Positions 21,181-33,590 of a DNA stretch of 64,000 nt are shown here, piece after piece. The DNA comes from Desmodus rotundus. Lineage: Eukaryota > Chordata > Mammalia > Chiroptera > Phyllostomidae. The DNA lies in assembly GCF_022682495.2 (NCBI RefSeq), contig NC_071394.1, forward strand, positions 31,964,470 to 32,028,469, given 5' to 3'. Positions within the stretch are counted from its first letter, which is position 1; every line of letters begins with the position of its first letter. The notes beneath the pieces were generated by a model. The model had not been told where the DNA came from and did no database searches. It saw nothing but the letters and a program-made list of their open reading frames with translations. A program made the translations under genes and the position numbers.

Positions 21181-22194
21181 AGTGCCTCGATATCTATAGA
21201 AGGCAATTTCCCAAATTCTCCACTTTACTTTTTCAATATACAGTAACTCTTTTAAAGACAGTAGTTTTATTGAAAGATAAAGAATCTCTGTACAGCCAGG
21301 GGGCAGCAAACTATTGCTTTTGAACAATGTATAAGGCAAATGAAAAAAAGCAGATCACTTTTGAAACAGTTTAATTGTAGATAATGAGCCCCCAAATAAG
21401 AAAATGGAAGTCTTCCCTGAGCTTTTCTTTATTTTTTAGAGCAAAATTACTTTCATGCTAAAAGTAACATTTAAAAATATTACTTTAAAATAATAAATTT
21501 ACAGAAAGATTATCATCTTGATCTGATTTATAAAAATATCAGCATCTCTAATATTTTTCACTTTGATTTTATATTTTAAGATGCCAGATATGTGTATTAT
21601 TTAGAAATATTTTATTTGCTGATTTCAAAAACAGAGAATGGAATAAAATGGGTATTTTAATTAGAAATGGAATTTAAAATTTATGTATATAAAATATTTT
21701 TTAAAGATTCAAAAAGGAAGAATGTGGTGTGGAAAAAATGACCACCAACTTAAATATTAAGTTAGGTTTTCTGAGGTGTAAAAGAGTATACTTGCTAGGT
21801 ACTATAAATGAAGATTTGGGGTTATTTTTAGAGTTTTTAAAGGGATAATACACAGAATAACAAAATGGGCCAGTTGGTCTTTAAAGAATGTTAATAAATA
21901 GCACCTGAGTAATCCTTAAATAACCTAATGTGAAAACTGAGACTTAGATCTTATTTGCCCAAATCAAAGGAAAGAGTTGGAATTGGGACGCAGGATCCCT
22001 AACATTCTAATGGACATCATTTTAAAGCCGAGGGAATTCATAATTCTTTCTCAACCATCAGGCAGACACCATCCAAAGCGAGGAATGACCATGGGGTAAA
22101 AAGAAATGAGGCATGCTGGCCAGTGCCGTGGCGAGGGTGGGGGCAGGATGTTAGGTGAGGGCAAAATGTCAAGGAAGCACTCACAGCGTTTGAC
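21181..22194. other. Unassigned AT-rich sequence
   Basis: No gene or confident repeat was recognised. A purine-rich, GC-richer patch (22080-22190) immediately precedes the L1 boundary. Confidence 0.4.
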
Positions 22195-24081
22195 CATTGA
22201 ATACGATGTTGGTTGTTGGTTTGTCATATATGGCCTTTATTACGTTTAGGTATGTTTTCTCTATTCCCACTTTAGTGAGAGTTTTTATTATAAATGGGTG
22301 CTGGATTTCATCAAATGTTATTTCTGCATCTATTGATATGATCATGTGGTTTTTATCCTTTATTTTGTTTATGTGGTATATTACATTATTGATCTGCAGG
22401 TATTATACCAGCCTTGTGTGCCCAGAATAAATCCCACTTGATCATTGTGTATGATCTTTTTAATGTATTGTTGGATCTGGTTTGCTAATATTTCGTTGAG
22501 GATTTTTACATCTATGTTTATCAGGGATATTGGTCTATAATTTCCTTTCTTTGTAGTGTTTTAAATAAGTTTTGAAATTAGGATAATGCTGGCCTTGTAA
22601 AATGAAGCCTGGAGGTCTTCCCTCCTCTTGAATTTTTTTGGAAGAGTTTGGGAAGCATAGGTGTTAATTACCCTGTGAAGTCATCTGGTCCAGCGCTTTT
22701 GTTCGTTGGCAGTTTTTGATTACTGCTTCAGTGTCACTAATTGTAATGTATCTATTCAGATTCTCTGATTTTTCCTGATGTAGTTTTGGAAGAGAGTATG
22801 TTTCTAGGAATTTATCTATTTTTGTCCAGGTTGTTTAATTTGTTGGCATAAAGTTGTTCATAATATTTTCTTACAATCCTCTGTATTTCTTTGGTGTCAG
22901 TTGTTACTTCTTCTCTTTCCCTTCTCATTTTATTTATTTGAGTCCTCTCTCTTTTTTCTTAATGACTCTGCTTAAAGTTCACAATCTTGCTTATCTTTTC
23001 CAAACACCAACTCTCGGTTTCATTGATTTTTTAAAAAATTGTTTTTTAGACTCTTTAGTTTATTTCTGCTCTGATTTTTATTATTTGCTTTTTACTACTC
23101 ATTTGGGTTTTTTTGGGGGGGGATTCCTTTTCGAGTTCCTTTAAGTGTGAAATTTGATTGTTTATTCGAGATTTTTCTTGTTTCTTGAGTTCACTTTTGA
23201 ATTTCCCTGTTAGGACTGCTTCACTGTGCCCTGTAGATTTTGGGTTGCTGTGTTCTCATTTTCATTTGCGTCAAGGTATCTTTTGATTTCTTCTTTGATC
23301 TCATTGTTGACCCATTCATTGTTTAATTACATGTTATTTAGCCTCCGTGGGTTTGTGTGTTTTTCAGTTTGTTTCTTGTGATCAATTTCTAGTTTCACCA
23401 CCATAATCATCAGAGAAGATGCTTGGTATGATTTCAATCTGAAATTTATTGAGACACATTTTGTATTCTCACATGTAGTCTACCCTAGAAAATGTTTCAT
23501 GTGCACTTTAAAAGAATGTATATTCTGCTGCTTTGGGGTGAAATGCTCTGAAAATATCAATGAAATCTATCTGGTCCAGTGTGCCATTTAAGGTTGATGT
23601 TGCCTTGTTGATTTTCTGTCTGGAAGACTATCCATTGATATCAATACAGTGTTAAAATCCCCTAATATGACTGTGTTACTGTCAATCTCTCCCTTTATGT
23701 CCACCCAGATTTGCTTTACATATTCAGGTGCTTCTATGTTGGGTGCATAAATGTTTACAAGGGTTATATTCTCTTGATGGATTGCCCGCTTTATCATTAC
23801 TTAGTGTCCTCTGTCTCTTACTATATAGCCTTTGTTTTAAAGTCTGTTTTGTCTGATGTAAGTATTGCTATCCCAGTTTTTAAAAATTTCCATATTCATG
23901 AAATATATTTTTTCATCCCTTTTAGTCTGTGTGTATCTTTCATTCTGAAGTGTGTCTCTTGTAGACAGCATATACATGAATCTTGTTTTCTTATCCATTC
24001 AGCTACCCTATGTATTTTGATTAGAGCATTTAAGCTATTCACATGTAAAGTGATTATTGGTAAGAGCATGTTTGTTACCAT
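22195..24081 (-). pseudogene. L1 ORF2 N-terminal half (endonuclease and start of RT), broken
   Basis: The start of ORF2 is visible in frame 24081-23896: RVAEWIRKQD then CCLQETHFRMKDTHRLKG. It contains the Glu of the endonuclease QETHF motif. Frame 23797-23588 has NITLVNIYAPN and VILGDFNTVL, the later endonuclease motif. The rest to 22195 is recognisable as antisense RT-domain DNA but is broken by stops and indels. No product is expected. Confidence 0.88.
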
Positions 24082-24339
24082 TTTATTCTTTTAACTATGT
24101 TTCTCTTTTCTTCTTGTTCTCCCCCTCCCCTTCCCCTTCCTGCTTCTCCTCCTTCTACCCCTTGTTCTTAAGGCAGACCCTTTAACATTTCTTGTAATAG
24201 TGGTTTGGTGGAGCAAACTCCTTTAGTTTTTTTCTTGCCTGGAAAGCTCTTTATTTCTCCTTCAATTTTAAATGATAGCCTTGCTGGGTAAATTATTTTC
24301 GGTTCTAAGTCCTTGCTTTTCAACACTGAATATTTCATG

Positions 24340-24930
24340 TCAAAACCTTCTGGCCTGATATGTGTCTGTTGAGAAATCAGCTGATAGTCTTATGGGAGAT
24401 TCCTTGTAGGTAATGAACTGCTTTTCTCTTGTGGCTTTTAAGATTCTCTCTTTGTCTTTAAACTTTTGCATTTTAATTATGATGTGTCTTGGTGTGGGCC
24501 TCCTGAACTTGTGTGTCTTTTTCTTCACCAGGTTAGGGAAGTTTTCAGTTATTATTTCTTCAGATAGGTTCTTGATCCTTTGCTGTCTCTGTTCTCCTTC
24601 TGCTACCCCTATGATGTGGATGTTTACACTTCATGTTGTTCCACAAGTCCCTTAACTATCCTCTTTTTAAAAAATTCTTTTTTTCTTTTTGTTGCTTTGA
24701 TTGGATATTTTTCTACCTTGTCTTCCAAATCATTGATTCGATCCTCTGTTTCATCCAACCTACTATTTATTCCTTCCAGTATATTCTTCACTTCAGATAT
24801 TGTATTCTTCACTTCTAACTGGTCCTTTTTTTAATGGTTTCTATGTCCTTTTTCGTGCTGTTGAGCATCCTTATAACCATTACTTTGAACTCTATATCTG
24901 ACAAATTGCTTGTCTACATTTCATTTAGCT
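24340..24930 (-). pseudogene. L1 ORF1, broken
   Basis: Frame 24812-24624 holds the coiled coil (NILEGINSRLDETEDRINDL, EDKVEKYPIKATKRKKEFF). Frame 24528-24340 holds TPRHIIIKMQKFKDKERILK and IRLSADFSTDTYQARRF from the C-terminal domain. The parts are in different frames with stops between them. It encodes the same protein family as 13043-13483 but is more damaged. Confidence 0.85.
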
Positions 24931-26924
24931 CTTTTTCTGGAGAGATAGCTTGTTCCTTTGTTTGGGCCCTGTTTCTTCGTCTCCGCATTTCGGCTGCCTC
25001 TTTGTGTTGTACTGGACAGATCTGCTATGGCTCCTGGTTTGTGGGGTGGTCTTATGTAGTAGCTGTCCTATGGGGTCCAGTGGTGTTCCAGGAATGAACC
25101 TATTGTAACTGAGTGTTGATTGCTACTGGCCCATTCATGCTTGGGATCAACCCTCAGGCTAGATGACTATGAAGTTGAACCCTGACAGTGTTCAAGCTAC
25201 TATGCAGATGTTGACCACATGAAGTGGAACTTGCCTCAGTAGGTTTTGATACCTGCCAAGATCTCCCTTTTGATGTGCTGTTTGTGGAGCTCACTGGATA
25301 CTGCTCTGATGTTGTCTTAAACTGGCCACTGGGTGTATTGGTTCTGGATCTCTTGGGAGGGACTTGGTGCAGGTCAATGTAAGACAGTGGCTGTGATGGA
25401 CCTTGGCAACTTGTTAGGTGATGCGGATGCGCCAGATGACGCAGATCCCAGCCCGCAGGATCTGCTGTTGTGGCTGCAATATACACAAACACGTGGACTA
25501 CAGAAATCCCGTGGAGGAAAAGGGACGGCGCGGCCACTCCCTGAGGAGGAGAGCGCCCCTACCCTTGCCTTGACAGGCTTTTATTGTTTTTCTAGGCCCC
25601 TTACATCAAAGAAGGTCCTCCTTTACTATGCAAAGGTTTGTTTTGGGTGGTTATCTTTTGCAGACAAAGGAGAGGGTGTCGCTGAGTACTTCAAAGGAGG
25701 ATATTTGCAATGTAAAGGGAGAAGTGGTTGAAACAGGCAATGCTCCATATCTGGAAGGTCTCGCTCAGATTTTGGGAAGATAAAGATACTCAGTAAACAT
25801 TTGCTGCCTCAGGGTGAGGGAGTTTTAGCAAGAGCAAGTCTCATAGCAGTCAAGACACAATGCAGGCCTGATTTCCCACTGGAGAACCTATCCATGGACG
25901 TGGGTCCTGCCCGCCAACCTCGCTCCCCACTGGCTTTTCCAAGAGGGGGCTGAGCCACATTTCCCATGCTTGGAATGGTTCCCCACAGTTAGGAGCTACA
26001 AGTTTGTGGCTGCCTCTGCTGGGTTACAAGGGTGTGCATGAGAAGGACCAAGATAGGCATCAAGGCCAGCTTTTAGCTGCACCAGACCCAGGGGCAAGCC
26101 AGCAAAAGTTCCAAGGCACTCTGAGATCTGCCTCTGCTTGCCTCCGCCTCCTGGCTGTCTGGTGGGCCTCAGTCACTGAAAGAGCCTCTGGCTGTACTCC
26201 TCTCAGGGTGTAAGCTCTATAGAATTGGGGGAGAGAGAGTTCAGCTCTATTGCTTTCCTCTCGGCTGATGCCGTACATAGGTAAATGCTCAATCCAAGAT
26301 AAATGGCATCTGTGGTACGGGAGAATGACTCAACACAGGAATCCTGGCGGCTGTATCTTCAGCTCCCTCCTCAGAGCTACACACCCCAAACTTTCCTCAC
26401 ATGACTCTATTTGCTCTGCCAGAACCGAGGGCGAGTGGCTGCAAATGAAATTTTGTGCATCGGCCTTTTAAGAGGGTGCTTGTATCTCTAGCAGATTCCC
26501 TTCTCTTCCTGGTGGGCAGAAACTCTGCTGCTTTCAATAGCAGATGTTATGTGGGTGCCTCTTCCTGGCTCTGCTGCTCCGGGCTGGGGAGCCCAGCTTT
26601 GGGTTTAGCCTCACGCTTCTCAGTGTATCCCCCTGCAGCTGAGATATCCTTCTGGAACCTCAGCTGCTACCCATAGGGCCAGCTCTTTTCGTGTCTACCG
26701 GTCTTGACGTGGCTTCTTTTGTAAGTCCTTGGTTTTAACACTCCTCTTCAGCTAGTCTTCAGCCGGTTATTCATGATGGTTGTTCTATAATGTAGTCTTA
26801 ACTCCAGTTTTGTCCTAGGAGGAGGTGAGTGTAGCTTCCACCTACTCTGCCTACATCTTGGATCCCCTCTCATCCAACTGTTAAAACAGTTTACTTGATG
26901 TCAGTTTTAGTATATTTGTATTTA

Positions 26925-27385
26925 AGGCTCTTACTAAATTTTAAGCTGTTTGAGCTTATTTATCTGCATATACACTGCAGTGCTTAACACTGTTTCCTTT
27001 GCCAGTGTTCTTCCCCTAAATATCTCTGTGATTAGCTCTTTTACTTCTTTGAGATCTTGGTACAAAAATCACCTTGTCACTGCCTAAAACCCTTCTGTTC
27101 CACAGCATTTTGTAGTTCCCTTTCCTGCTTTATTTTTTCTTTTTAGTACATTTAGCATTCTCTATATTATATTACTTATTTACCTGGTTCATTTTCTGTC
27201 TCAAGTACAAATTCCACAGCATTCTATATATTTTACTATTTACCTGGTTTAGTTTCTATCTAAATTACAATTTTCATTGAAGACATTTTTATCTATTTTG
27301 TTCAGAACTGTAGCCCAAGTACTTAGCACATAGTAGGTGTCCAACAAATATTTAACAAATGAGTGAATAATTAAATAGCAGTATT
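26925..27385 (+). repeat. L2 LINE 3' part, sense, with a partial internal duplication
   Basis: TTTTAAGCTGTTTGAGCTTA and, later, AGTACTTAGCACATAGTAGG plus TGTCCAACAAATATTTAACA mark the L2 3' end. Between 27170 and 27290 a segment of about 60 bases is present twice (ATTTACCTGGTTCATTTTCT and ATTTACCTGGTTTAGTTTCT). Confidence 0.6.
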
Positions 27386-28307
27386 AAATAAACATAGTAG
27401 AAATGAATAGGAGTATTATAGGCATTGGATCTAAGCCTAGAACTAATTTCAAGGGAAATGAATGATTCTTTCCAACATGTGTAAAAGGGCACTAGCTAAA
27501 TTAATTCACTTTTACCTGGACCCGTTAAGTTTCTGAAAAGCCAGCTAATCATTTCATTAGTGTTTACCATACATATTTTTCATAAAGAGTGGTCATATAA
27601 AGATTTCCAATCTATTTACACGGACAAAATGGAAACACAGGTCTTTGTCTCCTGGATTGTCAGAGTAATGATTATGCTTCTAAGACATCTGTTCAGCTCA
27701 TCATATTTGGTTCCCCTTGTGGCTTATACAATTGAGCCCATTGGTACATATTTGTTTACATAATATGGCATATGGTATTGGTCAGTTCTGACCATAGAAA
27801 TGTTCTGCAGATTAGCAGTAGCTCTGGGCCCTATGATGTGTGGTTTCGTCATTGAAAAGTTAGATTTCTACTTCGGCAAACAAGTGAGAACTGGGAATAT
27901 TGACAGTAATCTTGAATGCAGATATTTAGATTTTTCACTCCACTGTAAAATAATGAGTTGCAAGAAGATTTAGTGAGCTACTAGTAAATCGTTTTTTTCA
28001 GTCATCGAAGGTAAGCTTGGATCTGGGCAAATGTGGGGAACTTGATACACCAGGACAACACTTGAAAATACTGGAACTTTTAGTAGAACTTGTAAAAGAA
28101 AAAATATCAGTATTTATATGAATGCAAGTATTTTCCAGCAAGCATGGCCCTTAAAAAGTTTTGAAATGTTATCTTGCAGTGGAGAAAAATATATGAGAAA
28201 TATGAATACATTATATGACTTTGCTTCTAGAGCAAGAAGACTATCTTATCATCCTGATCGGTTTTATTTAGACAATTTCCTTCAGCTTTAATTAGAGTTC
28301 TTGGTTT
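27386..28307. other. Unassigned AT-rich sequence
   Basis: No gene or repeat recognised. The longest open frame (67 codons at 27560) shows no known domain. Confidence 0.4.
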
Positions 28308-28915
28308 TGTCAAACAAAAAAGAAATCCAGACTCGGTAAGGAGAGCCTTTATTTGAAAGGATTATTGCAAGGCAGGTACGGAACTATGGCACTGTTGCGA
28401 GGGGCTATCGCCCCAGGGAGAACACTGTGACAGTGAGATGTGCGAGGATATCAAGAGTTAGGCAAGAGGGCATTTCTCTTGCAACAGCAGTGGCCAAGGC
28501 TAGCAAACCTGGGTGTGGGGCCGTGGGATGCAACGATGGCTTACGGGATAGTAGCTCAGAGAATATTTTACCCTGACACCAGCCTATTTCCTGGGAAGAA
28601 TCCACGAATAGGGCCTGTACGCTATCTCAGGCCGAGAGGAGGCTCAAGTTCAGACACCTCAGGGAGGGAGATAAGCATAATCAAATTTTGGTGAACAAGC
28701 ATTTCATTTTGATCAATGGGACATGGGTTCAGCCAATCATTTATGAGGCAAAGGCTGGCCTTGTCATAGGTAAGCAAGAGGAACACCCATGAGTTTTAAG
28801 TCATGGGGGAAGGGTGGTTCTCTGAAGTAAGCCATTTTCCAGATGCAAAAGGGAGGGAGAATTTCTTTAACCTCCGCTTTTTTCTAGGAACACAGGGCTC
28901 AGGTGAAATTCAACA
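28308..28915 (-). mobile_element. Candidate solo LTR, family unknown
   Basis: The 608-base segment starts TGTCAAAC and ends ATTCAACA, that is TG...CA with near-inverted ends (TGTCAAAC against TGTTGAAT). Read on the minus strand there is an AATAAA (in TTTCAAATAAAGGCTCTCC) about 45 bases before the end, as expected for the R/U5 region of an LTR. Composition is more even than in the flanks. The flanking bases do not show a clear target duplication, so the boundaries are tentative. Confidence 0.4.
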
Positions 28916-29764
28916 CTGTCAGCTTCTCTACCCAGAATGAATTTGGAAAATGCGCTGGCCTTGTTCTGTCTTCTTTATAAAAGGATTACAGTGAAAACAA
29001 TCTGATGGTTACTAATTTTTTTTAACATTGGAAATTTCCTTTCCTGCGTAACCCTGAGAAAAAGAAAAGGTGATATATAAAACATTTCATTAAAAGAAAT
29101 AGTCATCTTTGGAACTTTATTCTGGCAGATAAAGTACGTATTAAAGGATGTGATTTTTTTTTCCCTGGTTTATGTGGTAACTGACAGCCTGGTAGAGGAA
29201 GTGCATATTTAATTGTGAATGAGAATTATCAAAGAAAATAAATTCTTTAAAGCATTAATTAATCAAAATTAATATCTAGAAACTTTCCCTTAAAGGTAAA
29301 TACCCAGGTCACCTGAAGTTACTTGGTTTCAAAAAAAATTATATCCTTATACTCTGGGAAGTTTCATTTTATAATAAATGAAACTTATGGCAGAAAGTTA
29401 CAGAAAAATAGAAAGAATGAAAGATAAAAAGCTAGGTGTTAACATTTGCTACATTGAATTAGAAAAAAACCATAAAAACACAAAATTCAGAGTTAAATCA
29501 GTTTATTTTTTCAGAAATGTTTTGAATAATGAACTTAGAAATAACTGCCAATTTTATTTTCTCTTGTAGCTATGTATTTATAGTAAATTCTGATTTTCTT
29601 TAAAAAAGCTCAAAGAAAATGAGAAAAGTGTATATGAGGTAAGTGTATAATTTTTATTAAGCTTCTGAAATTCCAAAGATATGCAAAACAAATAAAAACA
29701 AGCTGGAGGTGGGGAAACCTTTGAGGAGCTTTTTGCAGGTGTGGCCACGTGGCTTTATTCTTAC
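28916..29764. other. Unassigned AT-rich sequence
   Basis: Nothing coding. Rich in A/T tracts. No repeat family recognised. Confidence 0.4.
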
Positions 29765-29930
29765 AGGGCTCAGTCATTGAGGAAAACTCCCCTTCCAGTT
29801 TGACTTCGGTCGCTCACCAGCTGCGTGACCCCAAGGTCACCCAAACGTTCCTAGCTTCACTTTTCCCACATGTTAAATGCAGGCTAGATGGTCTGTAAGG
29901 ATCTGTCTAGTTTTCAAAGTTTACTGTATT
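29765..29930 (+). repeat. MIR SINE, sense
   Basis: CTTCCAGTTTGACTTCGGTC, CACCAGCTGCGTGACCCCAA and CACTTTTCCCACATGTTAAATG parallel the MIR core and its 3' part ('...ctgtgtgaccttgggcaag ... tcctcatctgtaaaatg'). Confidence 0.5.
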
Positions 29931-32779
29931 GTCTTAAAGCCAGAAATTCTGTAATTTATGAAGCACTTTAGAAACCTTGGATCATCAACAGATTTCCAGA
30001 TCTAAAAGATTTGTAGAAGGTGCCATTAGGGGGAAGGGTGGGATAGAAGAGAAAAAAAAAGAAATTAATATGAAGTAAATGGCACAGGAGAGAAATTTCC
30101 TCTGAAAAGGGTTAACTCCTGAGGGAAATTGGTGACACTTTCCCCAGGATCCTGCATTCCTTCTTAACCTTTTCTAGAGGCTCATATTGGCTGGATATTG
30201 CTATGGGGTCACCACTTACCCAAAGCAACTACCTCTTTCTGTTTTTCCTCCTCCTTAGTCTCTGCAGAATACTCTCAGCCCCTTACCAGCCAACACTCAT
30301 CCTGGTTTCCAGAATTAGCTGCACCTGAGCCAGCCTCCCATTTGTTTCCCCAGAGAAGATGTTGCTATTTCCAGACAGTAGATGGCGGTGGTGTACTATC
30401 AAAAAGGTCTTCCTGGCTGTCATCTGCGTTCCCAGGTCTCCTAGAGCAAGTTCTGTGTCGAACCACCTTAGAGTTAGAAATGTCTTATTTTCATTTGTTT
30501 GCAATCATTTCTTCTAAGGCAGCAATTTCACAAATTTATGTAAAATACTCAAAACAGTGCTTCCTTGTTTTAGATGTTTCTGTAGGAGAGTTAGTTTCTC
30601 GTGTGATGCCAAAGGGTGAGGAAAACTTGCCCTCTGCCTTAGAGACCTTCATTAAATCATGCCGCCCACCATGAGGTATTGACATAATGCCTGTTGGTTA
30701 AGAATTACAAAAAAACTTGTATAATTGACAATATCACCTAGCTAAATCTTTGAAGTTCTAGTTTTAATTTTTAAAAGAAACCTTTCAAATTGCATCGTGC
30801 ATTTGATTTTTATGCCTTTGTATATTTCCCTTCCTCTTTAAGCCATAAGGCATTCTTCAGTCTTAAAGGAGGCAGTTGAGAATCAGTTTTTCTGGGGACA
30901 CTTTGCCATTGTGGTCCTAACGCTGTGCCGGTAAGCCAAGGGGAGCATTGCAGAGCGGGTAGACACCGCTCTGTAACAAAGTATACTGCCATCAGAAAGA
31001 TCGGCCTACCATTTGTAAGAATTTCAAAAATACCTTCATGGGAAGCGTCTTAAGAATTTTCATGGAAAACCAAATTATGCAGAGTCTGAAGAAATTTATC
31101 TAATCATTAATAAATTTGTAATTTTTGTATCTCTAGCGACAGATATTCCCAGTATACGATTACATCATTTCATTGAATGCATGTTTCAAAAGTTCTTTCT
31201 TCCTTTTCCCCCTTGGTATTTGATCAAATGTCACATAAAATCAAAAACCTAAATATGTAAATTAAAATAAAGAGGGTTTTAACTTTCCTAAAAAGGACTT
31301 CAAAACTCATAGTTTTTCCACCAAAACCTAAATCGTATTGGCTTCCCTGGAAAACATCTTTTTAATTTAAAAATATCAATCAATTCCTTGTGCTACTGTT
31401 TAAGAGGTTAATCTAAACATATTTTAGCAGATAAATTAAATTTTTGATGAGCTTTGTGATTAGCATTGAAAACACTTACACATTTCTCATATACTCTCGA
31501 ATATGGTGATTTTTAACGGATTATAATCTAAAAAAACCTAAGATCTCTCCCAACAGTGGAATCCTGTCATTTGACCGTTGTTCTCTTATTCTTCAATTAC
31601 CTGAATGCCTACACACTGGACCCACCACCCCTCTGCCTTGGCGATGGATTTGTGTAGCTGTCAATTCTAGATTTATTGCTTCGTTCCGGAATGAGCTGTT
31701 TCAACAGCATATGCCCCGCCGATCTCTCAGAACTAGCAAACACTGTTCATCTGAAGGAAAATATTAGTCTGTACTTCACATGCCTGTAATTCTGAGATTC
31801 TGGAGGGTTTTTTCCCTCTCAATAAAGTTAGAAATCCAAAATGACAAGAAAAGTTTCTTAACATTATTCTAATTCTGCGATATTGCTTTCTGGCCACAGC
31901 CACAGCAAAACTCACAATTTAAAATTCAAACAGTGAGAAATCATCTTGGAGAGCCAGAATACACAAAACGGCAGTTGCAACAATATCCTGTACAATACAT
32001 GGTAGAAAGAACATCACAAACACATTGCCAAAATTATTAATTTTCTAGGAAAAAAACACATGAAGCAGATGTTCTTATAAAACTAAAACAGTACATGCCT
32101 TGGAAAATTTCTTTAACTAGCAATAACATATAGTTGTTGAACTATATTTTCAAGACATTGGAATTCTTGTTAATTCATAATTTAACTATTTCATAACTAA
32201 ATATACGATACTTGAGAAAACCAAATATCTTTAAAAGCTGAAGTTCTGAAGACTCAAAAAATTTTCTGGGATCCAACCCCATTTTTTTTCTACCTAAGAA
32301 TGAGAACAGGAAAGGTAAGAATGCAGGTAATCTTTTCTCTTTCTCCCTTCCCCATTATGTTTCTCATCACCAGACATGATTTGATAAAAGTTTCCCTCAG
32401 ATGTTCTGTTTTCAAGTTCAATATCCCAGACACAAACCAACTTTTCTATCTGCCAAACTGTAGTATTTTTAACCCCTTATTTATGTCTCTTCCTTCAGGT
32501 TGAAAAACCAGTAACATTTGGAACCTTCTGTCTCTCTTGTTCCTTCCCTAAACCCTTGTGGTTGTTGAGTTCTTCCTAAATGTTCCTCTTTTGGATTGTT
32601 AAAATGGGTGTTTTTGCTCTCCCCTTCACATCTGACTTGACAGGTCAAAATTTAAATTAGTCTATTGACAACATTGCTTTTTTTATATTTCCCCTCATCT
32701 TCCCCAGGACTTGGAGTTTAGACTCTATCGCTGGTAAGAGTAAATACAGAATTTGCTGTTACATTTTTTAACAAATTGA
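29931..32779. other. Long unassigned stretch, no gene recognised
   Basis: Almost 3 kb without a repeat I can name. A 158-codon open frame (30198-30674) is the longest non-repeat frame in the window. It has no recognisable domain, no splice context and no promoter island, so it is most likely chance. The remainder is AT-rich. Confidence 0.4.
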
Positions 32780-33060
32780 CCCAACTGGTGTCATCCTGAC
32801 TACTGTCTCCACAATGGCAGCACCGTGCCTGGGACAGCACCTCTTTCCCTGCCTCTCTACACTTTCCATGATCTTTCCACCTCTTGGCCTTTGCTCCTGC
32901 CACCGCTGCCCCAGCTTCGTTTTACCTACTCAAATCCAACTCATCCTTCGTTCAGAGTCATGGAGCCACTTCCAGATGCTACACTGTGTGCCCACGTTGG
33001 CCCTTTCCCTGCGGGAAGTTCTTTGCTGGGACTTCTAATTCACATCCTGTGACTCTCCTT
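32780..33060 (+). repeat. L2 LINE 3' region, sense
   Basis: CTCTTGGCCTTTGCTCCTGC, CTACTCAAATCCAACTCATCC and CAGAGTCATGGAGCCACTTC follow the L2 order 'ggcctttgcac...ctactcatccttcaggtctcag'. Confidence 0.5.
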
Positions 33061-33329
33061 GTGTTCTTTCTATGGCCTCCTGAGACCACGGCTCCGTCTC
33101 CGAGAATATTTCATTCTCCCCAGGTGGAGAATATTGATTATCTCTTTCGAATCACCCTCCATATTTTGTTGGTGGTTGTGGCATTTGTTGTCTCATTCAG
33201 GATTCCGATGCCTGCTCCTCTAAGCCATCTTCACACAAGGTGGTTGTTCATTTGGAGATCCCTGCCTTCTTCAGAGAGAGAGAGAGGGGACTGGTGTGTG
33301 GTTTGAAACACAGCTTCTACTGATTGGCT

Positions 33330-33590
33330 TTTAAAAACAGCTTTATTGAGATATAATTTACATACCATGAAGTGCATCTGTTTTAAGTGTACAAACCAAT
33401 GAATTTTAGTATATCTACAGAGGTGTGCAACCTCTGCCACAGTCTAATTTTAGAATATTTTCATCAACTCTAAAATACACCTTGCACCCATTTTCAGTCA
33501 TATCCTTGTTTGTTGGCCTTCGACAAAACAATATTTAAAAATATTGAATGCGTTAGAACATTTTCATTCAATAGTGTGGCTATTGTTAAA
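33330..33590 (-). mobile_element. L1 3' UTR fragment, antisense
   Basis: CAGCTTTATTGAGATATAAT, TTACATACCATGAAGTGCAT, GTGTACAAACCAATGAATTT and GAGGTGTGCAACCTCTGCCA match the antisense L1M 3' UTR. Confidence 0.65.

Larger units (their letters stand above)
22195..26872 (-). mobile_element. L1 with 5' UTR, ORF1 and N-terminal half of ORF2; 3' end missing
   Basis: On the minus strand it begins at about 26872 with GGGATCCAAGATGTAGGCAG, the usual kind of L1 5' start, followed by about 1.7 kb of relatively GC-rich 5' UTR. ORF1 lies near 24930-24340 and ORF2 from about 24090. The copy stops mid-ORF2 at about 22195. Most genomic L1s lose their 5' end; this one lost its 3' end, so a later deletion or rearrangement is likely. 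It overlaps the L1 at 14491-16545 by about 400 bases of L1 sequence, so the two are separate copies. Confidence 0.85.

Noticed and set aside
30198..30674. 158-codon open frame, the longest outside repeats
   Set aside because: No recognisable domain, no promoter island and no consistent codon bias. A frame of this length is expected by chance in 64 kb read in six frames.
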